From: Zygotorulaspora mrakii
Lineage: Eukaryota; Ascomycota; Saccharomycetes; Saccharomycetales; Saccharomycetaceae
Reading direction: 5' to 3'
Assembly: GCF_013402915.1 (NCBI RefSeq)
Contig: NC_050724.1
Span: 930,001-994,000, forward strand
DNA: 64,000 bases
The notes under the pieces were generated by a model, which was not told the origin of the DNA, did not search any database, and saw only the letters and a list, made by a program, of their open reading frames with translations. The position numbers and the translations under genes were made by a program. The stretch's first letter is position 1. Each line of letters begins with the position of its first letter. Positions 18,864 through 29,366 of this stretch are shown piece by piece.

Positions 18864-20720
18864 TCAATCTGTAACCAGATGCTTCAATTTCTCTAAATCT
18901 AGTTGAAAACCAGTAGAGCCGCCGTTATTCCTTGCTGCTTCGTAATAGCAAGTCGCATGGAAATACTTTTTATCTGTTTCGATTGCATTCTTCCATATCC
19001 ATTCTCCGATCTCTTCATCGTATAACCCTGTGACTTTTTCTTTACATATAGGGCATTGGAACGACATATCTTCTGAGGTTTCCGGAACGATAACGTATTT
19101 CTTACGCAGCACATTCTCATCGATAGCAAAGCTACTACCTTGCTTAGAAGCGTCACTGTTATTTCCAGTGGCTGGAAGCACATTTGAATCATCTAAATTG
19201 GCAACCGTAATTGATTTAGTGTCATTAGAGTCTCGATTCGTAGCTATGATCTCTTCATCTTTGAGAGAAATCCATTGGGAATCACTCAAATACCAGCTTC
19301 TTGCCTGTATATTCTTTTGTGTTGCAGTCACATTACCAGCTAAGGAATTTGACGTAATTTCTGAACCCTTTAACCTTTTACTGATTCTAAAATGCCAATC
19401 CAGGTGATCAGCCATTAACTTTTTTTCTTCTGAAGTATTTCCAAATCTTTTACCGCATATGTTACATTTATTCGGTTTTGCACGGTACAATAAATGAATT
19501 AAATTATTGTTTACCACTGGGAAATCATTCACTATCGCTCGTTGCGATAATTGTAAGTTTGGAGTATTTAGAATATCTATATTAGCTGTTGCGAAGTAAG
19601 CTTTACAATCAGAGACTATACTTTGTAAAAGTGGCAATGATGGCAGATTCTTTTGATTTTGGTTACCATTATAATCATCTTTAACATCCACGTCAATCTT
19701 TGCGTAAAGGGCTACGATTGAATCCCTTGGTGGTTTGTAAAGTAAGCCCTCTGTATCTAGTGATTCATATAGATTTTTAATGCTCGACGTTTGACCGGAA
19801 GCACCCGTATTTGCAAATCCTGGAGACCCCAAAACACCGGAAGAGGGTCCAAACAAGGATGATACCGAACCGTCAATCTGACTACCGCCAAATATTGGGA
19901 TAAAGGACCCGTTATTACCAGCATCCGTGTGTCGCTGCTGCTGCTGCTGCTGCTGTTGTTGTTGTTGTTGTTGTTGTTGTTGCTGCTGCTGCTGCTGCTT
20001 TTGAACATCAATGTACTGCTGCTGCCGTTGAATATCTAGCAAGACCTGTTGATCCTGTGCAAAAATTTGCCTCAACTGCAACTGAAGCTGCTTTAAAGCG
20101 TCTTGAGTTAAAGATTCCCTTGATAATTCCTGTTTCAGCTGAGATAATACAACAAGCTTTACGCTTAACTTTTCATCGTTCGGCTGTTTCTTTAGCCTTT
20201 CATTACTCAAACTGGTGAGCTTATCAATTTCTCTAAGTAACAGTGGCACCGTTGGTTTTGGTAACATCGTCTGCAGATTCTTCTGATGTAGAGCGCTCGC
20301 TTTAATAAGGAATTGCTCAATTTTGACCAGGGCACCTTTCTCAAATAGAGGAGAGTAACCACCAGTGGAATCGTTTGGATTCATCCATGTTTTGAACATG
20401 TTAATCAGCTTCGTTCTAGTGTTGTTATCCACTAAAAGATACGTTTTCTTATACAGGGCAAATAGATTTCTACTGAAATAGATTGTATAAGGACTACCTG
20501 CGTTCTTGCATATTGAGTCCATAGCATAAAACGCATACAGTTTTTGACCTGGCGGACATCGTTCCACTCTGGCTTCCAGGGCATCCGCAAAATACTGTGC
20601 ACATGGAATATTTTCTTCCGCTATCTTCGTAAGAGTTGTAATAATCGGTCTTGAATTAAACGTCAGCTCCTCAAGAATACTGGTAAAATCCTTAACCACT
20701 AGAGCTGTCTCCTTTTCCAT
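18864..20720 (-). CDS. PCF11: PCF11, CF IA subunit for mRNA 3' cleavage and transcription termination
   Basis: 618 residues (626 in S. cerevisiae). Pcf11 binds the Ser2-phosphorylated RNA polymerase II C-terminal domain and, with Clp1, Rna14 and Rna15, directs 3' end cleavage and termination. The CID spans about residues 5-135 (DFTSILEELTFNSRPIITTLTKIAEENI ... YAMDSICKNAGSPYTIYFSRNL). A Gln-rich stretch (about 205-270) contains 21 consecutive Gln. Two Cys-type zinc fingers flank the Clp1-binding region: CNICGKRF (about 410) and FQCPICKEKV (about 555), the latter followed by EWIWKNA and ATCYYEAA. The ATG at 20720 gives the family N-terminus. It is convergent with ASF2 and divergent from GGC1; YDR228C in S. 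cerevisiae. Confidence 0.97.
   Translation of the reverse strand: MEKETALVVKDFTSILEELTFNSRPIITTLTKIAEENIPCAQYFADALEARVERCPPGQKLYAFYAMDSICKNAGSPYTIYFSRNLFALYKKTYLLVDNNTRTKLINMFKTWMNPNDSTGGYSPLFEKGALVKIEQFLIKASALHQKNLQTMLPKPTVPLLLREIDKLTSLSNERLKKQPNDEKLSVKLVVLSQLKQELSRESLTQDALKQLQLQLRQIFAQDQQVLLDIQRQQQYIDVQKQQQQQQQQQQQQQQQQQQQQQRHTDAGNNGSFIPIFGGSQIDGSVSSLFGPSSGVLGSPGFANTGASGQTSSIKNLYESLDTEGLLYKPPRDSIVALYAKIDVDVKDDYNGNQNQKNLPSLPLLQSIVSDCKAYFATANIDILNTPNLQLSQRAIVNDFPVVNNNLIHLLYRAKPNKCNICGKRFGNTSEEKKLMADHLDWHFRISKRLKGSEITSNSLAGNVTATQKNIQARSWYLSDSQWISLKDEEIIATNRDSNDTKSITVANLDDSNVLPATGNNSDASKQGSSFAIDENVLRKKYVIVPETSEDMSFQCPICKEKVTGLYDEEIGEWIWKNAIETDKKYFHATCYYEAARNNGGSTGFQLDLEKLKHLVTD
19935..19997 (-). 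repeat. Polyglutamine tract in PCF11, CAG5-CAA9-CAG7
   Basis: On the coding (minus) strand the tract is five CAG, nine CAA and seven CAG codons, 21 Gln in a row, bounded by Lys and Arg. The clean block structure, with CAA nested inside CAG, suggests that the two trinucleotide runs expanded separately. Length variation between strains would be expected. Confidence 0.97.
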
Positions 20721-21215
20721 CGCTGCAACTTAACTAGCCTGACCTGTCCTTCTTCCTTTACTGTCCGTGATTAATAGTTATAGTTCAAAGCTATGATTTA
20801 TCATCAATCTTACTTTATGTTCTACATACGTCAAATCGAAGAGCTTATTACACCCATTCACCGCATAGTACTCAGGCATAATTCAAGCTGAACAAGTACA
20901 AAATAAGCTAAATATTACCACTAACATCCATTTCACCTACGTACTAAGACGTACTCATTCAGGCGTCACATACGGACGTTTGATTAAGCCCATGGAGATT
21001 TTGGAGGGATTTTATCGCTAATATATGCTGACTTGACAGTTTTCTTATCAGTTTAACAAAAATTTTATATCATCAAAGATCTGAAAAATGAAAATGTTAC
21101 GAACAAGTAATTCGCATATGTATATAGACAGGAGGTAAGTACTACTGACGGTATTGATCATTCCAGGCTGTAAGGGGATTGAAATTCAGAATCTTGCTCG
21201 AAGAACCAGAAAAAT
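20721..21215. other. PCF11-GGC1 divergent promoter region
   Basis: A 495-base gap between divergent starts. It is AT-rich, with no recognisable Reb1, PAC or repeat element and no credible ORF. Confidence 0.5.
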
Positions 21216-22118
21216 ATGGCTCAAAACGATAAGAAACAAAGCGGAGTTGCAAGATTGTTAGGTTCTGCCTCTGCCGGTATACTGGAGATTGGTGTATTCC
21301 ATCCAGTGGACACGATCTCGAAGAGATTGATGTCAAATCACACCAAAATCAGCTCCAGCGGTCAATTGAACGGCGTTATCTTTCGCGAACATGCCGGTGA
21401 AGCCTTGAGCAAGCGTGTTTTGACCCTGTTCCCTGGTCTTGGATATGCGGCAGTTTACAAAGTTTTGCAGAGAGTATACAAGTATGGTGGTCAGCCTTTT
21501 GCGAATGAGTTTTTGAATAATCACTATAAGGCCGATTTTGACAATGCATTTGGTCCTAAAACTGGTAAAGCTTTGAGATCCGCAACTGCGGGTTCTTTGA
21601 TAGGGATTGGTGAGATCGTGTTGTTGCCCTTGGATGTGTTAAAGATCAAGAGGCAAACCAATCCTGAATCCTTCAGAGGGAGAGGCTTTATCAAGATTCT
21701 GAAAGACGAAGGGCTATTCAATCTGTACAGAGGTTGGGGCTGGACTGCGGCAAGAAATGCGCCGGGGTCTTTTGCGCTATTTGGGGGTAACGCTTTCGCC
21801 AAGGAATACATTCTGGGCTTACAGGACTACTCTCAAGCTACCTGGGGGCAAAATTTCGTCTCCTCGATCTTTGGTGCTTCTGCCTCGCTAATTGTCTCCG
21901 CACCACTAGACGTTATTAAAACGAGAATTCAAAATAGAAACTTTGATAATCCTCAAAGTGGTTTCAACATCGTCAAGACAACCTTGAAAAATGAAGGTTT
22001 TACTGCTTTCTTCAAGGGTTTGACTCCTAAGTTACTCACAACAGGCCCAAAACTCGTCTTTTCCTTTGCTCTAGCTCAATCATTTATTCCAATGTTTGAG
22101 AACTTATTGAAAAAATAA
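21216..22118 (+). CDS. GGC1: GGC1, mitochondrial GTP/GDP carrier
   Basis: 300 residues, the same length as S. cerevisiae Ggc1. It is a mitochondrial inner-membrane carrier that imports GTP in exchange for GDP and affects mitochondrial iron handling. Three about 100-residue repeats of the SLC25 fold are present, with Px(D/E)xx(K/R) signatures at FHPVDTISKR (repeat 1), LLPLDVLKIKR (repeat 2) and SAPLDVIKTRIQ (repeat 3), and partner glycine motifs EGLFNLYRGWG and EGFTAFFKGL. Sequence identity to the S. cerevisiae protein is very high by eye. Codon use is biased to preferred codons in its 3' half. Upstream neighbour in the same direction is ASF2, as for YDL197C/YDL198C. Confidence 0.98.
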   Translation: MAQNDKKQSGVARLLGSASAGILEIGVFHPVDTISKRLMSNHTKISSSGQLNGVIFREHAGEALSKRVLTLFPGLGYAAVYKVLQRVYKYGGQPFANEFLNNHYKADFDNAFGPKTGKALRSATAGSLIGIGEIVLLPLDVLKIKRQTNPESFRGRGFIKILKDEGLFNLYRGWGWTAARNAPGSFALFGGNAFAKEYILGLQDYSQATWGQNFVSSIFGASASLIVSAPLDVIKTRIQNRNFDNPQSGFNIVKTTLKNEGFTAFFKGLTPKLLTTGPKLVFSFALAQSFIPMFENLLKK

Positions 22119-22525
22119 TTGTAACTTCCCAATCATCTAAGCAATGCCATTATTTCTTATAACTCTGGCTCGGTTGTGATTGTATATATAATTTGTTCAG
22201 ATGTTACGTAAACTGTCCCAATTAAAGATTAATGAATACAGCTTGATCTCTAAACCCCAGACTCTTGTGTCTGAAATACTAACCAACGTGTCCACTGATT
22301 AGCTCACCTACAGGACAGGACGTGGACCTTTTTGATCTAATGACGTTCTTTAAGAACTTGAAGAATGGCGCACCCTGCATGCAAACTCCGTTAAAGCTCT
22401 ACGCGAAGCGAGGAACCCCCGGCGGAGTGAAGTAGAGACCCCAAACTAAGAAATCGGTTAGATTGAATCATAATTACATTGTTTTCTATTATATTAGTTC
22501 ACCAAAGACTCCATATTGAACGAAC
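22119..22525. other. GGC1-YDL199C orthologue intergenic region
   Basis: A 407-base gap between tandem genes. A TACTAAC string at 22277-22283 resembles a branch point but has no plausible 5' splice site, and an in-frame stop (22517-22519) just before the next ATG rules out a spliced extension. Nothing else was recognised. Confidence 0.5.
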
Positions 22526-24649
22526 ATGGTGCAAGATCCAGATCAAGACAAAAAGAACCTATTGAACCAAAGCACTACGCGCGCTCCTGACCAGATAAAG
22601 GATGATGAACGATCAGATATCGGATTGAGACAACCGAACCAAAACGAGATACGTCTGGGAAGATTGGCAACCATTGGTGCAACTAGGAAAGTGGGTGGCG
22701 AGTCACTAACACCTGTTCTTTCGCGGGGGCGAGAGCATTCGGCTTCGCCAAGAACTTCGCTAGCTGGACTCGGCAGTGGCGGTCCCAACGAAGGAGCTGG
22801 AGGGCCCCTGCAAGATCATGGCCATCTCTACGTGAAAGAATCGTACTTGACTGGAAGGGCGTTATTGTATTTTACGTCGATATTTGTTTCTCTCGGGGTT
22901 TTCTTATTTGGATACGACCAGGGTGTTATGTCGGGATGCCTAACTGGACCCTACTTCAAAGAGCAGTTTGGTAACCCATCGAGGGCGATGATTGGAAACA
23001 TGGTTTCCATATTAGAAGTTGGTGCATTTATATCCTCACTAATGGTGGGAAGGTTGGGTGAAAAATGGGGACGTAGACGTACTATAAAATATGGATCTAT
23101 AGTTTTCGTTATTGGTGGCCTTTTCCAAGGATTTGCGCAGAGTATGCTTCATTTAATTATCGGAAGATTAATAAGCGGACTTGGTGTTGGTTTACTAAGT
23201 ACAATTGTTCCCATTTATCAATCCGAAATTTCACCACCGCACAACAGAGGCAAGCTAGCCTGTATTGAATTTACTGGAAATATTGTCGGATATGCTGCAA
23301 GTGTTTGGATAGACTACGGTTGTACTTTCATCGAAGGAAATCTTTCTTGGAGGATTCCCCTCCTAATACAATGTGTAATTGGATTTGCTTTGTTTTGCGG
23401 TACGTTTGTTATCGTTGAAACTCCAAGATGGCTCCTTAATCACGATCATGATGTGGAAGGTCTGATTGTGATTGCAGATTTGCATAGCGGTGGTGATGTT
23501 CAGGACCAAAAGGCCAAAGATGAGTTCCATTCCATAAAGGAAACTGTTATAATTTCAAGAATGGAAGGTGAAGGTAAATCGTACACCAAAGTCTTCAAAC
23601 GTTATACAAGAAGAGTTTTGATTGCAATGAGTTCACAGATGTTCGCACAACTGAATGGTATAAATGTCATCTCGTATTACGCTCCATTGGTTTTTGAACA
23701 AGCTGGGTGGGTCGGTAGAGAAGCAATATTGATGACGGGTATCAATGGTATAATCTACGTGTTGTCAACTTTACCCCCATGGAAACTGGTTGATACTTGG
23801 GGCAGAAAACCGGTTTTGATGATCGGGGGTTTCTGCATGGGATGTGCATTGGTGTCGATTTCAGCCTCCTTAGTTGCAAATATCCATGCAACACCTCATT
23901 TGGTCGTTATATTTGTTATCATCTTCAATGCATTTTTTGGGTTTAGTTGGGGCCCAATTCCATGGCTGTATCCCGTCGAAATAGCACCTCTGAGTGCTCG
24001 TTCGGCTATGGCTTCCGCATCCACCGCCACGAACTGGTTTTGTAACTGGCTGGTTGGCATATTGACACCAATTCTGCAAGAGAAAATCTCCTGGAGGCTT
24101 TATCTAATACACGCCACTTCCTGTTTTCTATCGTTTGCCGTGGTGATGAAAGTCTATCCCGAAACTGCTGGTTTGCGTCTAGAAGATATGGATTCAATAT
24201 TCGATGATAGATCTTCCACGTTCAGTTTTGCAAGATCCTCGCATACGGTGACAGACTACGACGGCCTATCTACAAAGAGCAATATTATTAATACAACGGG
24301 CCCCGTCCCCGACAGACAAAACGTGTTACAACCCGCGTCGTCCTCGCACATAGGCCAGCAATACCCACAGCACCAACAGCCCGTTGCGAGAAGCAACCAG
24401 AGCTTCAAGTCTACAACAAATTTTGGAAACTTAGATCCACCCACCGTGGATGAAGTCGTTCGCTTTAAATTGACACAACAAAACTCTCGAGGGCTCAAAA
24501 CGACAATAAGAAGAGGTTCCGAGAATCTGTCCCTTTTCATCAACAAGGTTATTCGTCTCGGTAAATTCGAAAACAATGGAAATGCCGCGTACGGCGCAAT
24601 TCCACCGGACGATCTAGAGTCTGCATCTCGTTTCGACTCTCAGTCCTAA
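22526..24649 (+). CDS. Sugar-porter family MFS transporter, YDL199C orthologue
   Basis: 707 residues (687 in S. cerevisiae YDL199C, substrate unknown). Twelve membrane helices (about residues 110-560) carry sugar-porter signatures: GYDQGVMSG in helix 1, GRLGEKWGRRR in loop 2-3, PRWLLNHDHD for the PESPRWL motif, QLNGINVISYYAP in helix 7, DTWGRKP in loop 8-9, GPIPWLYPVEIAP in helix 10, and PETAGLRLEDMD after helix 12. The canonical QQ of helix 7 is AQL and PESP is ETPR, so the substrate may not be a typical hexose. A 105-residue hydrophilic N-terminus and a 145-residue Ser/Gln-rich C-terminal tail are long for the family and may be regulatory. Neighbours GGC1 and MGT1 match YDL198C and YDL200C. 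Confidence 0.88.
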   Translation: MVQDPDQDKKNLLNQSTTRAPDQIKDDERSDIGLRQPNQNEIRLGRLATIGATRKVGGESLTPVLSRGREHSASPRTSLAGLGSGGPNEGAGGPLQDHGHLYVKESYLTGRALLYFTSIFVSLGVFLFGYDQGVMSGCLTGPYFKEQFGNPSRAMIGNMVSILEVGAFISSLMVGRLGEKWGRRRTIKYGSIVFVIGGLFQGFAQSMLHLIIGRLISGLGVGLLSTIVPIYQSEISPPHNRGKLACIEFTGNIVGYAASVWIDYGCTFIEGNLSWRIPLLIQCVIGFALFCGTFVIVETPRWLLNHDHDVEGLIVIADLHSGGDVQDQKAKDEFHSIKETVIISRMEGEGKSYTKVFKRYTRRVLIAMSSQMFAQLNGINVISYYAPLVFEQAGWVGREAILMTGINGIIYVLSTLPPWKLVDTWGRKPVLMIGGFCMGCALVSISASLVANIHATPHLVVIFVIIFNAFFGFSWGPIPWLYPVEIAPLSARSAMASASTATNWFCNWLVGILTPILQEKISWRLYLIHATSCFLSFAVVMKVYPETAGLRLEDMDSIFDDRSSTFSFARSSHTVTDYDGLSTKSNIINTTGPVPDRQNVLQPASSSHIGQQYPQHQQPVARSNQSFKSTTNFGNLDPPTVDEVVRFKLTQQNSRGLKTTIRRGSENLSLFINKVIRLGKFENNGNAAYGAIPPDDLESASRFDSQS

Positions 24650-25432
24650 TCGAGAACAAGAACCGATAAATACTCTCTACGTAAACTTCTATCAATAGAG
24701 ATTCTTTTTCAACATCTCTCGTCATGTGCGAAAATTCTTCTCTGAACAATACACACATTATCCGCATTATCCGCACCCCATCCCCCCACTCAATGTCCAA
24801 CTTCCCTGATTACTGCTCTTCTAATGTGTTCGCGCACAAAACACTGCGTAATGCTGCCAATACTGCTCCTGTTTGGGGCTCATTTTTAATGCACTACTAC
24901 TTCTAGAAACACCCAGGAACAGCATTTCTATTACTCAAGTTTTTAAGATTTTTACTTTTTTCGTTCGTTTTTGGAAGCTGATGTACAAAAAGTACTTCAC
25001 CATTCGTTCTGCTTAAATTTTTTTGTTCTGCATTCAAAGAGAGCTATTTGACAATCGAGCCTAAGGGCTAGACTGAGTGACCCAATATTATCTGCAGAGA
25101 AGAACTAAGAAAATGGCGTAAGGAACATCGTATCAGCATTGTTACACAGGGTGACGCAATTATCTTTTTCCATTTTAAACGTTTCTTCAAGCCTTTTTGG
25201 CTAGTAGTAATCTTGCGATGACGTAGAATTATTGTAATTTTAATACGCAAATATGAGTGTCCTGCGTAAAACAATGACTAAGTTGATTTGGATTTGGCAG
25301 AGTTGAATATAGTTGAACATAGTTGAATTTAGTTGCATCTACTTGAAATATTTAACAGTTGGTATATTGCTGTATTAGAGGAACGGTCGTATATTTAGAT
25401 TTACGACAGGTGGGAGTAGGGCGAAAAGCACA
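24650..25432. other. Intergenic region upstream of MGT1
   Basis: 783 bases between tandem genes, with several short frames that resemble no known protein. The notable element is a decamer repeat at 25301-25350 (separate entry), 80 bp before the MGT1 ATG. Confidence 0.5.
25301..25350 (+). repeat. Five 10-bp imperfect direct repeats (AGTTGAANAT-type)
   Basis: Five decamers in exact register begin AGTTGAATAT, AGTTGAACAT and AGTTGAATTT, followed by AGTTGCATCT and ACTTGAAATA. A related AGTTGATTTG starts at 25281, also in register. The 10-bp spacing keeps each AGTTGAA on the same face of the helix. Confidence 0.8.
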
Positions 25433-26035
25433 ATGGAGGAGACTATTTCGTATTCATTTTGCGAGCATGAGCTGACTGGGATCATGCTGATGATGAGAGT
25501 TAAGAGTGGAAAGCTCGTGTATGCATCATTGGGGGACGAGGAAGACTATTTGCTGAAGTCTGCAGAGCAGGATTTTCAGCGACTAAGTAAAAAGACACAT
25601 ACCAAATATCACCTTCGAAAGGTTGATTCCACGGCGCACAACGAAGAGTTCGAGAAGATCCGCAAGCAATACATTTCGGTGTTGGAGTTTGAGGACGTGG
25701 GGAAGGAGGAGAGCGAGAGCAGCAGCGGTCAAAAAGCCGTGGATTATGAGTTCATGTTTGGCACGCCGTTCCAGAGGAAAGTGTGGACAGAGCTCACGAA
25801 AGTTCCATTTGGCGGTACCGTAACGTATGGGCAGATTGCAGCAAAGATTGCTTTACCAAAGGCAATAAGAGGTGTTGGAACCGCTGTGGGTCAGAACAAG
25901 CTAGCTATTGTAATACCATGCCATAGGTGTTTACCGTCCGATGGTAAGATTGGCAAGTTTAGGTGGGGGTCAAATATGAAGCAGAAATTACTGTTACATG
26001 AAAAGATGCTAAAGAAAACTCAAAATGTCGAATAA
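25433..26035 (+). CDS. MGT1: MGT1, O6-methylguanine-DNA methyltransferase
   Basis: 200 residues (188 in S. cerevisiae). It is a suicide DNA repair protein that moves the alkyl group from O6-methylguanine to its own active-site cysteine in the nucleus. The active-site motif VIPCHRC puts the acceptor at Cys163. The helix-turn-helix region TYGQIAAKIALPKAIRGVGTAVGQN (about 124-148) should bind and flip the base, and FQRKVWTELTKVPFGGTVTYG is the conserved domain start. A charged, Ser-rich insert lies around residues 90-100. The gene is convergent with TRM8 with only 39 bp between stop codons, as YDL200C/YDL201W. Confidence 0.97.
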   Translation: MEETISYSFCEHELTGIMLMMRVKSGKLVYASLGDEEDYLLKSAEQDFQRLSKKTHTKYHLRKVDSTAHNEEFEKIRKQYISVLEFEDVGKEESESSSGQKAVDYEFMFGTPFQRKVWTELTKVPFGGTVTYGQIAAKIALPKAIRGVGTAVGQNKLAIVIPCHRCLPSDGKIGKFRWGSNMKQKLLLHEKMLKKTQNVE

Positions 26036-26074
26036 ATAGTTTATGGCCTTTTTTGTTTTGTTTTGTCTCGTTTT

Positions 26075-26965
<891 letters not shown>

Positions 26966-27019
26966 CTAGAACTACTGATAATTTGTTTTGGTGGAGCAAG
27001 TTGATTCAAATCGACAGAT

Positions 27020-27048
27020 GCGATGAGATGGTTTTCTAAAAATTTTCA
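27020..27048. promoter_or_regulatory. PAC and RRPE motifs upstream of TRM8
   Basis: A full PAC element GCGATGAGATG is at 27020-27030 and an RRPE-like AAAAATTTTCA at 27038-27048, 85-113 bp before the TRM8 start, which reads leftward. This is the textbook arrangement of the ribosome biogenesis regulon and a strong case in this window. Confidence 0.75.
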
Positions 27049-27214
27049 TGTGGAAAATGATTTTGAAAAAAATGCCGATCAATCACAAAAACTTCGATGA
27101 TTAACGTGCCTTATGTGGGTTCCATACATACGCACACATATATGTTAATTAATGTATTTACAAGTTCTAATAAATCGCAAAGGGCGGAATATAGAGTACG
27201 CATTCTTTGTGATA

Positions 27215-27955
27215 TCAATCGTCCTTGCCTTCGCTTTTTACATTGTCACGGTGCGAGGATAATGTCAGATACAGGGATTGAGAAGCGGACTCTAAAGTTT
27301 TTACTAAACCAGCACCGCTTAATGTGTGCAGTAATCCAAGTAATTGGCCTTGTAATGCTGTTTTATCTGGCAGTAGCTTGTACTTATTCAGCTGTGCTAG
27401 ATCGTAGGATTCAGTTTCAACTTTTGCACCAACTACGAATAACTTATCCTGAGCCTTCTCTAAAAGCTTCAGGACATTGGCTACGTCCTTCGGATTCGTT
27501 TCTGGGAAAGCTATTGCAGCCGTAGGTCCCTTAAAAAGTGGTAGCAATGGATGTCTTTTACTTTGATTCTTGGATTTAACTGGAGCGCATGGATCCTCCA
27601 AATGCGAGTTTTTCAAATACAGTTTGAATAAATTGTTCCTCAGAATAGTCAATTTACCTCCCAATTGCTCAATTTGTGACCTGTAATGATGATCTTCATG
27701 CTTCAATAAATTGTTGTAGTGTAAAAAAAGTACTACTGAGTTTTTTTCCATTAAATGCTTGTAAGAATCAACCAGGAATGTTTTCCTGGAGTCAATTGGC
27801 TTCGCTGTAACACGTTCTGCGTCACAGTCAACTCCATTCGTAAGCTGTCTCGTAGACAGCAGTAAACCAACGCTCCTATACCTGTTGAAACGGCCAACTA
27901 TGTTTAAGCTTCGGGCCAAGCTTCTGCCATCCAAAAAACGCACACGCTCCAACAT
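27215..27955 (-). CDS. MRPL11: MRPL11, mitochondrial large-subunit ribosomal protein uL10m
   Basis: 246 residues (249 in S. cerevisiae). It belongs to the L10 family, which forms the base of the stalk on the mitochondrial large subunit. The N-terminus [22 protein letters not shown] is basic, without acidic clusters, and looks like a mitochondrial presequence. The L10 domain follows (about 60-230) with [40 protein letters not shown], then [14 protein letters not shown] and [17 protein letters not shown]. Family assignment rests on this domain pattern plus synteny: MRPL11 (YDL202W) sits beside TRM8 (YDL201W) in the same direction. Confidence 0.92.
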   Translation of the reverse strand: MLERVRFLDGRSLARSLNIVGRFNRYRSVGLLLSTRQLTNGVDCDAERVTAKPIDSRKTFLVDSYKHLMEKNSVVLFLHYNNLLKHEDHHYRSQIEQLGGKLTILRNNLFKLYLKNSHLEDPCAPVKSKNQSKRHPLLPLFKGPTAAIAFPETNPKDVANVLKLLEKAQDKLFVVGAKVETESYDLAQLNKYKLLPDKTALQGQLLGLLHTLSGAGLVKTLESASQSLYLTLSSHRDNVKSEGKDD

Positions 27956-29366
27956 CCCTGTACTATTCAGCTTGTTATCAAAAGGCCCTATTCTGACAGT
28001 AACACAGAACGATTCCTAGCACTCTGCAACCTTCGTGGCACTTGAGACCTCTGCAACACTATAGTTTCGATTTTTTTTCACTTCGAAGCTCTAATTCTTC
28101 AAGAACTAAATCTAAAATAATCAAACTGTACTTGCGTACAAAACTATTACATACAAACACGTGAAAGTCAGGTGAAAGTCAGGTGCACAGAATTTGAAAG
28201 CGTATTATTGAACGAGCACTTGAGCAAACCAATATAAAGCCATCATATCGAGGGATGATTCAAAGCATCCATGTGATTGCACCCTCACGCTTTTACTTCA
28301 TATTCCGTTACATACTCACAGCTTAACGCTCTGTTTAGCGTCTGTCAGGGAAAAATCTGTTGTCTGTAAATATAGAATAAAAAATATAGTTGCCATTGAA
28401 TAGCGTGCTTTTAAACAAGTAGTACATTAGATACGCTCCATGCTCTCATGTGCTTGCAGGACATGAGTATGACCTTAGAACTTGCTCTGGGACACTTGGT
28501 TAACTACCGTGGCGGTTGAGCCTCAAAGAGTGTCAATGGAAATGACTCCATTTTAGCCGCTGAGCTTCTGAATGGTGTTAAAAATGCAAAAAGCATTTAG
28601 TGCAAGTACAGTTGACAAAGAGTACACTGTATTTTGAGTTGTATGACCACCTGTTGGTATCGAAGCTGTACAGCCTTTGCCAATTTAGTTGATGCCTTAT
28701 CGAAGGTGACTAACCAAGGATTTCAAAATGCTGCGTGACCAGGGGAAAATGAGAAAGGATCTATGATCTGTTGCTCCTTCAAATGGTGAATGCCAATAAT
28801 AGGCTAGTAGAATTGAGAGCAGTTGGCACCGCGCTTCTAAGCATTTGGAGAAAAGAAAATGGTGGCCCATGACTAACCAACCTGGCATTCGCTATCTAAA
28901 TTCAAGCTTAGGTTTGATGAGAGGACTTGCGCCCGTACAACTTTAGCTGAGGCAAGTGTTGCCTTGGAAAGTGCGGCGAATGCTGCGCATCGCAGAAGAG
29001 GGGGGAGGTATTACCATGAAACGTAACGGAGCAGAGTCTTCACATAATCAAGGATCTATAGGGGGGTGACATAGAGTAAAATATCAGAAACAAGTCGCTA
29101 ATTGCTAGTCTACTCGATTGTGTATTCACTTTCAGTTCTGTTTATTTGCGCACATCACGTGACCGTCAGTCTGTGTTGAATATGTTCTTTTCAACATCAA
29201 CAAGAATTCGATATCTTAATGGATGAGAAAAAAACAGGAGCACGTATAGCAGAGAGCTCCTTCATTGTTTTCTACCTACTGCCTTTGAACTTACTGATCA
29301 GTTTGCTAAGTGGCTCTGCTCATTTTCCCGGTGGCTTACTTTTTTTATTTGGCTTTTCTTAAATAT
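27956..29366. other. MRPL11-IVY1 divergent intergenic region
   Basis: About 1.4 kb with no credible ORF of more than 60 codons. Two E-box/Cbf1-type palindromes are present: CACGTG at 28158-28163, just before a tandem GTGAAAGTCAG duplication, and TCACGTGA at 29155-29162. The latter also fits the CDEI consensus, but no AT-rich CDEII or CDEIII follows. The length is unusual for this gene-dense window. Confidence 0.5.

Noticed and set aside
22277..22283. TACTAAC branch-point string between GGC1 and the sugar porter
   Set aside because: No GTATGT-like donor at a sensible distance, and an in-frame stop lies just before the downstream ATG, so no spliced gene can be built.
29155..29162. TCACGTGA as a possible centromere CDEI
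   Set aside because: No 80-bp very AT-rich CDEII and no CDEIII follow on either side.
29310..29366. Hydrophobic N-terminal extension of IVY1 from a GTG codon
   Set aside because: Requires a GTG start; the ATG at 29367 gives the family length and a normal hydrophilic N-terminus.
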